Assembly: GCA_051859825.1 (NCBI GenBank)
Contig: JBHYFA010000034.1
Span: 1-28,178 of the forward strand
DNA: 28,178 bases
From: CSBr16-58 sp051859825
Lineage (GTDB): Bacteria > Bacteroidota > Bacteroidia > Flavobacteriales > Schleiferiaceae
Reading direction: 5' to 3'
Under the pieces are notes generated by a model. The model was not told the DNA's origin. It saw nothing but the letters and a program-made list of their open reading frames with translations, and made no database searches. Below, piece by piece: positions 1 to 8,347 of this stretch. Each line of letters starts with the position of its first letter. The first letter of the stretch is position 1. A program made the position numbers and the translations under genes.

Positions 1-1548
1 AAAGTTAGAGTGATCGGTTCGGTTATTCCTCGTGATTTCGTTGTTGGTAACAATCAAACTATCTTGAGAGCGCAGGTATATTGCGCAAATTCTTTGGTCT
101 TCGAATGTGCAATTGGTAATAGAGTTACGTTCACGGGGTGTGTTTATATCTGTCCCACTGATGGTTATACCATAGAATCCGCCCACAAATTTACAGTTGT
201 CAAAATTCAAATACCGACAATCACTCATTCCAGTTCCCATTGAGGTGAACCCACCGGTAATCACGCAAGACACATTTGTGGAATGCGTTGCATTGATATC
301 CGATTCAAAATGACAATTGGTAAAGGTATTGTAGCGAGTTCCATTACCGAGGTAAAGAGCCCAACCAAAAGCCGGACCTGTGGCTATGACTTGTAGGCTA
401 TCAATATGCATATATTTAGTCCAGTTCATCGATATGGTATTCCTTGTTGCGGTATTTGTCCCGTGATTGGTAATTACATTTCCGTTCCCGTTAATCGTAA
501 TGGTATTGGTATCCGATGAGCCATCAATATCGTAGAAAATAATGCGTTCTATGTACGGGCCGGAGTTAGGAGTAACATCAACTACCACGGGTCCGCAGAT
601 GGTTCTGGAATTTATGAAATTGGCAAAATCGGTGAAGGAAGTAAAGTTGTTGCCGCCCGTTGGTTGTGCGGAATTGATGGTGTAGCTGCCAGACACATCG
701 GGGATGATGGTGTCGAATAAGGTGTCATTTACCGATTTCGGATCGGGTTGTCCGTTGGGTAGTGAGGTCCAAGCTTGGATGGCGTAGGTTTGGTTCGCCA
801 CAAAATTCACACTACCCAAGTTAACATCTATAAACGAAGGGTTTAATCCGCCGGTGGTATCAATAAGCGTAGAAACGGCAATGGGAGATTGTAATACTCC
901 GTTGACGCTCCAGTTTACCGAAAGCGAGTTGATTTGGTTGTTTCCGTAGTTTCGCACGCGCACCACGACATCTTCGTTTCCGGTGCATACGGTAGTTGGT
1001 TCCAATAAATCCGATACCCCGGCATCGTTGATTTCGGGGATATTAAAAATCTCAATTTCTCTAAATCGGGGATTAGTAGTTAAGCCAATTCCCGTCATGC
1101 GAAAGGAGGTTATTCGCATTCTATTGGTTGTGAGCACCGGAAAGTTGATGGTATCTATACACTGCTGTGGAAGGTTGGCGAAGCTAAAGTGATTTTGCCA
1201 GGTGTTTCCATCGTGATACTGAATGGTTGCGCCAGTGAGAGAGTACATATCATCGTGCGCGTGGTGGATAACCATTTTATCAAAAGTTTCGTCAAATGGC
1301 CAATGCCACTCCAACCAATTCACTCCGGGTGTGGTATCGGGTGGATTGGCCGTTCCAATTTGCACTTGAAAAACGCCGCATACACCAACATCCTGATTGT
1401 TAATGTTTGTGCAAGGAGCTGCCAAACAACTATTCGCCGAAATGCTGGCCGCTGGAGCAACGTTAAATTGTGCTATGGTGGTAAAAAAGCAGAGGTTAAA
1501 TAAAATTGTGAGAAGGAACTTGTGAGAAAGCTTGGAAAAAAAGAACAT
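1..1548 (-). CDS. Secreted parallel beta-helix protein, probable T9SS cargo (3' end outside window)
   Basis: The minus-strand frame is open from the ATG at 1548 to the window edge, giving 516 codons without a stop. It starts with a signal peptide (MFFFSK, a hydrophobic stretch through FNLCFFTTIA, probable cut near residue 26). Residues about 30-170 form a beta-rich domain, about 180-265 resemble a CARDB-type adhesion module, and from about 290 on there are repeated N-x-I/F-x-N-C/N strands typical of right-handed parallel beta-helix (NosD/pectate-lyase-like) repeats. It is a paralog of the protein at 1684-4518: its last 115 or so residues align almost without gaps to the start of that protein (compare EITRNNRT with DISRPNRT). 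A C-terminal T9SS sorting domain is expected beyond the window but not seen. It has its own promoter candidate at 1608-1615 and lies after a terminator, so it is a separate transcription unit. Substrate or ligand is unknown. Confidence 0.85.
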   Translation of the reverse strand, partial: MFFFSKLSHKFLLTILFNLCFFTTIAQFNVAPAASISANSCLAAPCTNINNQDVGVCGVFQVQIGTANPPDTTPGVNWLEWHWPFDETFDKMVIHHAHDDMYSLTGATIQYHDGNTWQNHFSFANLPQQCIDTINFPVLTTNRMRITSFRMTGIGLTTNPRFREIEIFNIPEINDAGVSDLLEPTTVCTGNEDVVVRVRNYGNNQINSLSVNWSVNGVLQSPIAVSTLIDTTGGLNPSFIDVNLGSVNFVANQTYAIQAWTSLPNGQPDPKSVNDTLFDTIIPDVSGSYTINSAQPTGGNNFTSFTDFANFINSRTICGPVVVDVTPNSGPYIERIIFYDIDGSSDTNTITINGNGNVITNHGTNTATRNTISMNWTKYMHIDSLQVIATGPAFGWALYLGNGTRYNTFTNCHFESDINATHSTNVSCVITGGFTSMGTGMSDCRYLNFDNCKFVGGFYGITISGTDINTPRERNSITNCTFEDQRICAIYLRSQDSLIVTNNEITRNNRTDHSNF

Positions 1549-1607
1549 GAGTTGAGGTTTCGTAAGTGAAGGGTTTTTGGAAAAATGCTCGGCATTTATT
1601 CAAGCCT

Positions 1608-1615
1608 CAAATATA
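1608..1615 (-). promoter_or_regulatory. Bacteroidota -7 promoter element (TATATTTG)
   Basis: On the minus strand this reads TATATTTG, a full match to TAnnTTTG, about 60 nt upstream of the ATG at 1548. The -33 region is only T-rich, with no clear TTG, and it overlaps the preceding terminator stem. It would drive the beta-helix gene at 1-1548. Confidence 0.45.
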
Positions 1616-1635
1616 CTAAAGCGCGATAGAAATGA

Positions 1636-1663
1636 AAAACGCCCGACAATTGCCGGGCGTTTT
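1636..1663 (-). terminator. Rho-independent terminator of the T9SS cargo gene
   Basis: A perfect 10-bp stem (AAAACGCCCG pairing with CGGGCGTTTT) with an 8-nt loop lies about 20 nt past the stop codon at 1684. On the minus strand it runs directly into a T-tract (TTTTT). It separates the two beta-helix paralogs. Confidence 0.85.
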
Positions 1664-1683
1664 AGTTAGTTCAATCAGAAATT

Positions 1684-4518
1684 TTACTTCGATATCACGA
1701 ATGATCGAATGGCTGTTCCGTCTGGTGAGCGGAGACGTAGTTGGTACATCCCTGAAGAGAGGGTATTCAAATCGAAGGAATGGTTGAAGGCTCCTTGGTG
1801 GTTGTTGAAGATTTGCTTCAGCACTACTCTACCGCTGAGGTCGATCACTTCGATAAGGAGGTCACCTTTGTTTTGTTGAGTTAGGCTTAGGTTCACTATT
1901 CCTTGGGTTGGATTAGGGAACAAGCGCAAATCACTCAATGCTTCAAATTCATCCACAGAGATATTGAGTATGGAAACCATTTGGCAAAGGGTGTCAGAGC
2001 CACATTCGTTGAATGCTACTACACAAACTTCAAACGTATCTGCCTGCGGGAAGATAAAGCTTGCCGTATCTCCGAAGGCCGTTCCGAGTCCACCAAAATC
2101 CCAAGCTACGCTATCTGCGTTACCGGTGAAGACGAAATCACCGGTGAGGCTAGAAGAATTCACGAATGAAAAGTCTGCCACTGGTCCATCAGCTACATCT
2201 ATGGTAAGTTCGCCATCTTCGCGAGGGCAACTTCCGGAGGCAATAATGATGTTATAGTAGTAGTAGTAAAAGATTGGGTTAAACGTATTACCCGTAATTT
2301 CAAATAAATTGGGGTCTCCATAGGGGTAAACTGCACCGGTATTATTTCGGAATAAACCGATGGTTGATCCTGTAGTGCTTGCTCCAAACTGATAGGCACC
2401 GGGCTGGAGAGTTACATTTATAGGTATTACTACTCCTGCTCCAGGGGCAGGAAGACTAACTGTAACCGGAATACTGTGCACAACGGTATTTGAGGGTATT
2501 TCACGAATTTCCACCAATAAAGTTCCTGAGCCGTCTGGGAATATGGTTGTTTCGATGATATCTACTTCGTCATAAGCTTCAATAAGCAGTGATTGAGCAC
2601 TGAGGGATGTGAACATTCCTCCTCCACCGATGGTGTTATCAACAGGTCCGACGGCTTGTGTGAGGGTTGATCCCGAGGCAGTATCGGCCAATACTCTGAT
2701 AGTGAAGGTAGAATCAACCATTGGTATAATGATAGAATCACCTGTACCCAGAAGATTATTATTAATATCCACCCACTCCAAATCTGGTGATGACATTGCG
2801 GGCTCTACATAGAACATCACTGGCCCAGGGGCACAAAGAACCTGTGGGTCAGAGAATATTTGAATAGGTCCGGCGGGTGCTACATCGAGAATGCTAATTA
2901 TAGAGTCGTTATCGGGCAAGCTATCATTCACCCAGTCAACCACCGTGAGTACTTCGAGGACACCTCCTGGATTGGTATTAAAGGTGCCTATCACTATGGA
3001 ATCTGTTGCTCCTGGCGCAAGTGTTCCAGTAAATGTAGTACTTATGGTTCCTGTTAAATCACCGGTAATAAAGGCTGTTAGATCAAAGTTAGATGCGGGT
3101 AAGGTTCCATTATTTGTTATGCTTACGGCAAATACGGCGCTATCTGAGCCACAATCACGATTAAAAGGAGAGAGTAAGGCGTTCATTTCCAAATCGTATT
3201 CCCATGGTACGCAAACTTCCACAGGCCCTGTCCATGGTCCATATCCACCAGTTGCACATTTTTCGCGTACATAGACGCATAAACACTCTCCCATTGGAAG
3301 TGCAGTTTGATAGTTGGTGTTATTGGTTACAACGGAATCGAGGTTTCCAATAGCTGAACCTGGAACAAAGCCGCAGGTATCCCATTCGATTTGCCACTCA
3401 CTTACTGGACTTACACTCTGCCAGCTAAAGATGGCACCACCGGCAAATACAGAATCTAGGGTAAAATCAAACGCACCAGTACAAGGCAGTGGGGTAAATT
3501 GATAAGCTCCTGGATCTGGATTTACAGGACGAGGAACGCTATCGTAGTCTACGGGTACATCATTTTGGAAGTTTGCACCAATACTGTTGATAGCACCGGT
3601 GGTGGGTCTTAGGAAATCGGTTGCCGTACCTCCTAAAAATGATGGGTTAAAATAGACAGAATTTTGGTCATATACACCAGCGTTTGCTGTTTGCCAATTG
3701 CTTAGAGTTGAGAAGTTTGTTGAAGAATGAAAACCGACGTGAACATTAGGATTTACTCCGAGTTCGGTTGCAAAATAAGCATTATTGTCTATTTCGATTG
3801 CAGAAGCAGGGGTGTTTACAAATACCAAATGTTGGTTACCACTACCACCATGATTCAAATACAAGATATTGTTTTTGAATTCACAGTTATTGGCGGTAGA
3901 TGTAGTGTGAAACAGCTGGGTATTTGCCGTTCCTGAAGCATTAGGAACATCAATATTGATGGTGTTATGGAGAACTTTAACATGGTCATTATTACTCATA
4001 AATATTGCTTGTAACAAGCCCGCTCCATTTAGGTCGTAAATTTGGTTATTCGCAACTATTAAGGGAGCAGCCGCACTCATGGAGGTAGTATTTGTACGGA
4101 TATCGATGGCATAATAAGTTGAAGTATTCGTTGGCATGCTACTATGAGTGCTATGAATACGATTATTTTCTATGCGTGCATTAGCCATACCCGATTGGGC
4201 AAGAATACCGGAATAAATACCTGAATTTGTTCGATTTGGTCGGCTAATATCATTACCAAAAATTTCAAAATTTTCTTGAGCGCGCGCATAAATCCCGTGT
4301 GCATGTTGGTCAAGGAATATATTATTTCGGATAATGTTTCCTGTTGAGTTATTATTAGATGCTAGCCCATTAATAGCCACCCCCGACTGTCCGCCTATAA
4401 TCACATTATTTTCAATAGTAAGATGATTGGCGTTGTTTCCGAAGGATATTGTTGAAATTGGAGAATTACTTGCCACAATACCCGCCGCATTGGCTGATGT
4501 AATGGTAGTGCTAACCAA
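1684..4518 (-). CDS. Parallel beta-helix T9SS cargo protein, 5'-truncated
   Basis: A 944-codon frame from a TTG codon. Residues about 1-250 are parallel beta-helix repeats (IENNVI, IIRNNIF, IENNRI). Then come an Fn3-like segment (about 350-437), a CARDB-like segment (about 440-545) and a PKD-like segment (around 780-850, with VAWDFGG). The C-terminus is a type A T9SS sorting domain beginning at LRLFPNPTQG and ending SFVISK. There is no signal peptide, although T9SS cargo must cross the inner membrane by Sec. Homology to the paralog at 1-1548 continues upstream of the TTG (codons reading DNNTIRNCSIL) until the frame hits a stop at 4564-4566, inside the lipoprotein gene. About 400 N-terminal residues present in the paralog are missing. 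The gene is therefore either a deletion-damaged pseudogene or an assembly join. A run of tyrosine codons (FYYYYYN) near 2250-2270 is encoded by a short trinucleotide repeat. Confidence 0.8.
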   Translation of the reverse strand: MVSTTITSANAAGIVASNSPISTISFGNNANHLTIENNVIIGGQSGVAINGLASNNNSTGNIIRNNIFLDQHAHGIYARAQENFEIFGNDISRPNRTNSGIYSGILAQSGMANARIENNRIHSTHSSMPTNTSTYYAIDIRTNTTSMSAAAPLIVANNQIYDLNGAGLLQAIFMSNNDHVKVLHNTINIDVPNASGTANTQLFHTTSTANNCEFKNNILYLNHGGSGNQHLVFVNTPASAIEIDNNAYFATELGVNPNVHVGFHSSTNFSTLSNWQTANAGVYDQNSVYFNPSFLGGTATDFLRPTTGAINSIGANFQNDVPVDYDSVPRPVNPDPGAYQFTPLPCTGAFDFTLDSVFAGGAIFSWQSVSPVSEWQIEWDTCGFVPGSAIGNLDSVVTNNTNYQTALPMGECLCVYVREKCATGGYGPWTGPVEVCVPWEYDLEMNALLSPFNRDCGSDSAVFAVSITNNGTLPASNFDLTAFITGDLTGTISTTFTGTLAPGATDSIVIGTFNTNPGGVLEVLTVVDWVNDSLPDNDSIISILDVAPAGPIQIFSDPQVLCAPGPVMFYVEPAMSSPDLEWVDINNNLLGTGDSIIIPMVDSTFTIRVLADTASGSTLTQAVGPVDNTIGGGGMFTSLSAQSLLIEAYDEVDIIETTIFPDGSGTLLVEIREIPSNTVVHSIPVTVSLPAPGAGVVIPINVTLQPGAYQFGASTTGSTIGLFRNNTGAVYPYGDPNLFEITGNTFNPIFYYYYYNIIIASGSCPREDGELTIDVADGPVADFSFVNSSSLTGDFVFTGNADSVAWDFGGLGTAFGDTASFIFPQADTFEVCVVAFNECGSDTLCQMVSILNISVDEFEALSDLRLFPNPTQGIVNLSLTQQNKGDLLIEVIDLSGRVVLKQIFNNHQGAFNHSFDLNTLSSGMYQLRLRSPDGTAIRSFVISK

Positions 4519-4543
4519 GATTGAACAATTGCGTATGGTATTA

Positions 4544-5101
4544 TTATCCGCTTCTGCCGTAGTTCAGCGTATCTCTGCTCCCATTGGGCAGGTAACGAAT
4601 CTCGAAGTATGCCTTAGGACGCTGGTTTTCATTACGAGCCTGAAACGCCAAATCGCCAACCGGAACCTCCGGATCTTCATATACGGTATCCGTTCTATAA
4701 GTAAACCACATGCTTCCCTCCTCTCCTTTTCCCATCCAAGCCGACGGAAAATAATCTGGTGAAGGCATTTTTACCGGCTCCAAAGAAGAATTAAAGCGAA
4801 CAACATTTTCCAAGATTTGCGCTTTGTAATTTACGTCGAAGGTCATTTCTTCTTCTGACCTCACATACACCTCCATCGCAGAGTTTCGATCGTTATTGAC
4901 AATGGTAAGAGCAAAACGCTGCTCAAGTCGGTAAAGCTCCTGCTGACGCTCTGAAGTTAGATTCAGAGGTGGCAGCAAAGGCTCAGTTTGCACTTTGGGC
5001 TCAGCAACATCGGATTCAACCGTCTGTTTTTTACCACTGCACGAAATCGCAATTGCAGCAGTTATAATAGAAAGTATGGGAAATAAAATACGTGATTGCA
5101 T
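4544..5101 (-). CDS. Small lipoprotein of unknown function
   Basis: A 185-residue protein when started at the ATG at 5101. This start is preferred over 5131 because it places a type II signal peptide directly at the N-terminus: MQSR, a hydrophobic core, then the lipobox AIAISC with Cys21. An acidic and proline-rich linker (to about residue 45) is followed by a helical segment (SERQQELYRLEQ) and a mixed alpha/beta domain with several acidic and aromatic residues. I recognise no family. The last codons (NYGRSG) lie at the junction where the truncated beta-helix frame begins, so the native C-terminus may be altered. It is transcribed divergently from the TPR gene at 5280. Confidence 0.75.
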   Translation of the reverse strand: MQSRILFPILSIITAAIAISCSGKKQTVESDVAEPKVQTEPLLPPLNLTSERQQELYRLEQRFALTIVNNDRNSAMEVYVRSEEEMTFDVNYKAQILENVVRFNSSLEPVKMPSPDYFPSAWMGKGEEGSMWFTYRTDTVYEDPEVPVGDLAFQARNENQRPKAYFEIRYLPNGSRDTLNYGRSG

Positions 5102-5121
5102 AAATGAATTATTTGGAAGCG

Positions 5122-5151
5122 CAATATACAACGAAGCTCTTCAGCTGTCAA
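5122..5151 (-). promoter_or_regulatory. Candidate promoter of the lipoprotein gene
   Basis: The minus strand shows TTG (5151-5149), a 20-nt spacer, then TATATTG (5128-5122). The latter is one base short of the full TAnnTTTG element. It ends about 20 nt before the ATG at 5101. Confidence 0.4.
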
Positions 5152-5245
5152 TACAAGTTTATTTGACTAGTCGCATTGAAATTCGAAGTGCAGACGTATT
5201 GAAACTTCTGCTAAAAAATCGTTTTTTTCTACGTGTGCTAAAACC

Positions 5246-5253
5246 TATTTTTG
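5246..5253 (+). promoter_or_regulatory. Bacteroidota -7 promoter element (TATTTTTG) for the TPR gene
   Basis: TATTTTTG matches TAnnTTTG fully and lies 26 nt upstream of the ATG at 5280. A T-run at 5222-5228 occupies the -33 position, but there is no exact TTG. Confidence 0.4.
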
Positions 5254-5279
5254 CCGGCCATAAAAACGTCCATCATATT

Positions 5280-5795
5280 ATGCTGAATAAAATAGTTAGA
5301 TTAGGTCTTACCGGACTCATATTCGTTTGGAGTATCTACCAATTTTCTCAAGGAAACATCGGCAACGGGATTTCCCTAATCCTCCTAGCTTCGTTGGTTT
5401 TTCTCACTTATCTCAGAAACGAAAACATTGTGGTTGCCCTCTGGTATTTGCGTAAAAACGACATAGAAAAAGCCGAAAAAGCCCTCAACAGAATTTCCAA
5501 TCCGGAAAAGAGTTTAATTAAGAGTCAGGCGGCCTACTATTATCTATTAAAAGGCATGCTCGAAAGTCAAAGAGGTGTTGGTAAAGCGGAAGGTTTGCTC
5601 AAAAAAGCGCTATCTACTGGATTGCGAAATAAGAGTGATCAGGCACTAGCAAAACTCAACCTCGCGGGAATTGCCCTAACGCGTCGCAGAAAACGCGAAG
5701 CACAAATCTTACTCACGGAAGTAAAAAAACTCGACGAGAAAAAAATGTTCAACGAACAGGTAAAAATGATCAAAGAGCAAATGAAGCGCGTCTAA
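5280..5795 (+). CDS. Membrane-anchored TPR-like protein
   Basis: A 171-residue protein from the ATG at 5280. The frame is open much further upstream, but that part overlaps the divergent lipoprotein and shows no coding character. Two hydrophobic segments (about residues 5-20 and 26-42, including the GIS..LLASLVFLTYL stretch) form an N-terminal hairpin in the membrane. The rest is helical and TPR-like: pairs of helices with A/L-rich faces (KAEKALNRI, YYYLLKGMLES, AKLNLAGIAL) and a basic, coiled-coil-like C-terminus. Similar short proteins occur in Bacteroidota as uncharacterised tetratricopeptide proteins. It is followed after 63 nt by rel, which has its own promoter, so they are not obviously one operon. 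Role unknown, probably protein-protein contact at the inner membrane. Confidence 0.75.
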   Translation: MLNKIVRLGLTGLIFVWSIYQFSQGNIGNGISLILLASLVFLTYLRNENIVVALWYLRKNDIEKAEKALNRISNPEKSLIKSQAAYYYLLKGMLESQRGVGKAEGLLKKALSTGLRNKSDQALAKLNLAGIALTRRRKREAQILLTEVKKLDEKKMFNEQVKMIKEQMKRV

Positions 5796-5798
5796 ATC

Positions 5799-5829
5799 TT
5801 GACTTAGGTCGGGTTTTGACGTAGATTTG
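5799..5829 (+). promoter_or_regulatory. Promoter of the rel/spoT gene
   Basis: TTG at 5799-5801, a 20-nt spacer, and TAGATTTG at 5822-5829, matching the Bacteroidota consensus at both elements. It predicts a leader of about 20-25 nt before the ATG at 5859. Confidence 0.65.
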
Positions 5830-5858
5830 TATTTTGATTTTCAACGACATCTAATCGT

Positions 5859-8153
5859 ATGAGTGAAGACCTAGAGGGAGCCGTAGATTCCAATAACAAG
5901 ATTAAAACAGAAGAGTCTGACAATTGTATAAATTGGATGGCTCTCAGCGAGGAAGAGGAAAAAAAAATCATCCTCAATCGCTACCGGAGTCTTCTTCGCT
6001 CGTCATTTCGCAACTTCACAAAGGAGGACAAAAAGCTCATTCGCAGTGCTTTTGATTTGGCGATGGACGCACATAAGAACGTGCGAAGAAAGTCTGGTGA
6101 ACCCTACATTCTCCACCCTATCGAAGTAGCGCTTACCGTAAGTAGAGACATTGGCTTAGGAAAAACCGCCATCGCTGCGGCTTTGATGCACGATGTGGTG
6201 GAGGATAGCGACTATACGCTCGAAGATATCAATCGGCTTTTTGGGGAAGAAATTGCGCGAATTATCGATGGTCTCACGAAGATTTCGGAGATTTTTGATA
6301 AAGAAATTTCCGTGCAGGCGGAAAATTTCCGTAAAATCCTTCTAACTATCTCCGACGATGTGAGGGTTATCCTCATCAAAATTGCCGATCGCCTGCACAA
6401 TATGCGTACGATGGATTCAATGAGTCCGGATAAACAACGTAAAATAGCCTCGGAAACCCTATTTCTCTATGCTCCCCTCGCCCACCGTTTTGGTTTACAC
6501 GGAATTAAATCAGAACTCGAAGATTTATCTTTAAAATACACTGAACCAGATGTGTATAGCGAAATTGAACGTAAACTTTTAGAAGAAAGAAGCGATCGAA
6601 CACGTTATTTGAAAACCTTTTCTTCACGCGTCAGAGATCACCTTAATAAAGCAGAACTGAGCTTCGTAATAAAGGAAAGAACCAAATCCGTTTTCTCCAT
6701 TCGTAAAAAAATGCTGGAGCAAAAAATAGGGTTTGAAGAAGTCTATGATAAGTTTGCTATTCGCATCATCGTTGACAGTCCTCTCGAAAGGGAAAAGGCC
6801 GACTGTTGGAAAGTTTTTGCCATTATCACCAATATTTACCAACTTAACCCCAAGCGCGTTCGCGACTGGATTACCCAGCCCAAAGCCAATGGCTACGAAT
6901 CCTTACACGTCACGGTTATGGGACCGGATGGCCATTGGGTGGAAGTGCAAATTCGCACCACTCGGATGGACGAAATTGCCGAGAACGGATATGCCGCACA
7001 CTGGAAATACAAAGACAAAAACGACCCCGTAGATGCCTACCTCGAACAGTGGCTGGTAAAAGTGCGTGAATTACTGGAAATGAAGTCGAGTTCTGCCGAA
7101 GAGTTTGTGGACGACTTCAAGCTCAACCTCTTCTCGGAAGAAATTTATGTATTTACTCCAGAAGGAGATTTGTTGCGTCTGCCTCAGGGTTCCTATCCCC
7201 TCGATTTTGCCTACGAAATACACACCGACATCGGTAACGAAATGCTGGGGGTAAAAGTTAATGGAAAACTCCGACCATTTAGCCACAAACTCCGCACTGG
7301 CGACCAGGTAGAGATACTTACTTCCAAAGCTCAAAGTCCCAAAGAAGACTGGCTGCAATTCTGTATTACGGCAAAGGCGCGCACGAAAATCAAGCAAGTT
7401 ATTCGTCAAGAAGAACGAAAAATCATTGAAGAAGGAAAGGCTTCATTACATAGAAAGCTTAACTTTATTAAGCTGAAGTCCACTCCAAAAATCATCAACG
7501 AGATTGTTCAATATTTCAACCTAGAAAACGAACAACAACTCTACAAAAAGGTCGGTAAGGGAATCATCGATAATAATCATATTCGGGAATTTGCGAAGCA
7601 GCGCAACAACCGTTTTATGTCGATTATTCGTGGTGGATTAAGGAAGAAAAAAACGCAAGTAAAAGAATCCGAAGAAAACACGCTGCCTGTTTCTAACCAG
7701 CTAAAAATAAAGTTTGGCAATAACCCCGACAATCTACCTCACGAAATGGCGCAATGCTGTTCGCCTATTCCCGGGGATGAAGTCTTTGGTTTTAAAACAA
7801 ATTCAAACGTAATCCGCGTTCACAAAACCGACTGCCCCAATGCCATTTCCCTGCAATCGAAACACGCCAACAAAATCATTAAGGCCGAATGGTTATTATC
7901 CAAATCGGCAGACAACATCGTTATCTTGGTTCTCAAGGGCATTGATACCGTTGGGTTGGTCAATAAGGTCACCCAAATCATTTCCAATGATTTTCGGGTA
8001 AACATTAAATCCATCAATATTTCTAGTGAAGCGGGGATTTTTGAGGGTATCATCACCGTATTGGTGGAAGATGTAGAGCACTTGAAACGTGTGGTGATGG
8101 AGTTGAAACAGGTGGAGGGGGTTACATCCGTAGAACGAAGATACCAAAATTGA
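5859..8153 (+). CDS. Bifunctional (p)ppGpp synthetase/hydrolase (RelA/SpoT family)
   Basis: A 764-residue, full-length long Rel/SpoT homolog that makes and degrades the stringent-response alarmone (p)ppGpp. The N-terminal HD hydrolase domain has its metal ligands (H86, H111-D112, the E115-D116 pair, D177 in ADRLHN). The synthetase domain follows (about 240-380) with the charged KSVFSIRKK motif, YDKFAIRI (D297) and E362 in the EVQIRT motif. The TGS domain is at about 427-488. The zinc-finger/CC region has C633, C634 and C659, and the C-terminal ACT domain covers about 687-760. Retained residues for both activities suggest a bifunctional enzyme. The motif usually RxKD in bifunctional Rel is RVRD here, so the positive charge is kept. 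A repeat element begins immediately after the TGA stop, and the gene converges on the exporter operon. Confidence 0.95.
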   Translation: MSEDLEGAVDSNNKIKTEESDNCINWMALSEEEEKKIILNRYRSLLRSSFRNFTKEDKKLIRSAFDLAMDAHKNVRRKSGEPYILHPIEVALTVSRDIGLGKTAIAAALMHDVVEDSDYTLEDINRLFGEEIARIIDGLTKISEIFDKEISVQAENFRKILLTISDDVRVILIKIADRLHNMRTMDSMSPDKQRKIASETLFLYAPLAHRFGLHGIKSELEDLSLKYTEPDVYSEIERKLLEERSDRTRYLKTFSSRVRDHLNKAELSFVIKERTKSVFSIRKKMLEQKIGFEEVYDKFAIRIIVDSPLEREKADCWKVFAIITNIYQLNPKRVRDWITQPKANGYESLHVTVMGPDGHWVEVQIRTTRMDEIAENGYAAHWKYKDKNDPVDAYLEQWLVKVRELLEMKSSSAEEFVDDFKLNLFSEEIYVFTPEGDLLRLPQGSYPLDFAYEIHTDIGNEMLGVKVNGKLRPFSHKLRTGDQVEILTSKAQSPKEDWLQFCITAKARTKIKQVIRQEERKIIEEGKASLHRKLNFIKLKSTPKIINEIVQYFNLENEQQLYKKVGKGIIDNNHIREFAKQRNNRFMSIIRGGLRKKKTQVKESEENTLPVSNQLKIKFGNNPDNLPHEMAQCCSPIPGDEVFGFKTNSNVIRVHKTDCPNAISLQSKHANKIIKAEWLLSKSADNIVILVLKGIDTVGLVNKVTQIISNDFRVNIKSINISSEAGIFEGIITVLVEDVEHLKRVVMELKQVEGVTSVERRYQN

Positions 8154-8277
8154 GTGGCTGTCTAGAAAGTCCGATAGCTTCGTTATGCTCAATTGAAAAT
8201 CCAGTCATTTACTTCAGTAAACTCCTGAATTTTCAATTTTCGCAAGCCTCGCTCTCGAACTTTCTAGAGCAGCCACT
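8153..8277. repeat. Palindromic repeat element, copy A (full length)
   Basis: Imperfect inverted repeat with arms of about 47 nt (8154-8200 and 8229-8276) and a loop of about 28 nt. The ends are AGTGGCTG and CAGCCACT; the first A is the last base of the rel stop codon. The left arm carries the family core GATAGCTTCGTT. Lying between convergent rel and tolC, it could act as a bidirectional transcription terminator or as an RNA 3'-end stabiliser, but no clean T-tract follows it. Shares 42 identical bases (8158-8199) with copy B. Confidence 0.85.
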
Positions 8278-8303
8278 AGGCTTGTAGACAAAATCTAAAT
8301 AAT

Positions 8304-8347
8304 GTCTGTCTAGAAAGTCCGATAGCTTCGTTATGCTCAATTGAAAA
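8304..8347 (+). repeat. Repeat element, copy B (half element, overlaps the tolC stop)
   Basis: Bases 8306-8347 are identical to 8158-8199 of copy A, in the same orientation and 148 nt apart. There is only one arm. The tolC stop codon (8339-8337, minus) and its last three codons lie inside this copy. Confidence 0.9.

Noticed and set aside
2255..2266. Trinucleotide TAG repeat as a phase-variation tract
   Set aside because: Only four units and a multiple of three, so slippage would change the tyrosine count but not the frame.
2860..3502. Plus-strand frames opposite the T9SS cargo gene
   Set aside because: They are antisense shadows of a long minus-strand gene with clear domains; compositions are atypical and no motif is seen.
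4518..5101. Lipoprotein and beta-helix frame as one frameshifted gene
   Set aside because: The lipoprotein has a complete type II signal peptide and no beta-helix repeats, while the beta-helix frame matches the middle of its paralog at the junction. A deletion joint or misassembly explains this better than a frameshift.
4995..5279. N-terminal extension of the TPR gene to 4995
   Set aside because: It overlaps the divergent lipoprotein antisense, the residues show no domain, and a promoter element at 5246 lies inside it.
6733..7032. Alternative-frame ORF inside rel
   Set aside because: It lies wholly within conserved Rel synthetase coding sequence in another frame.
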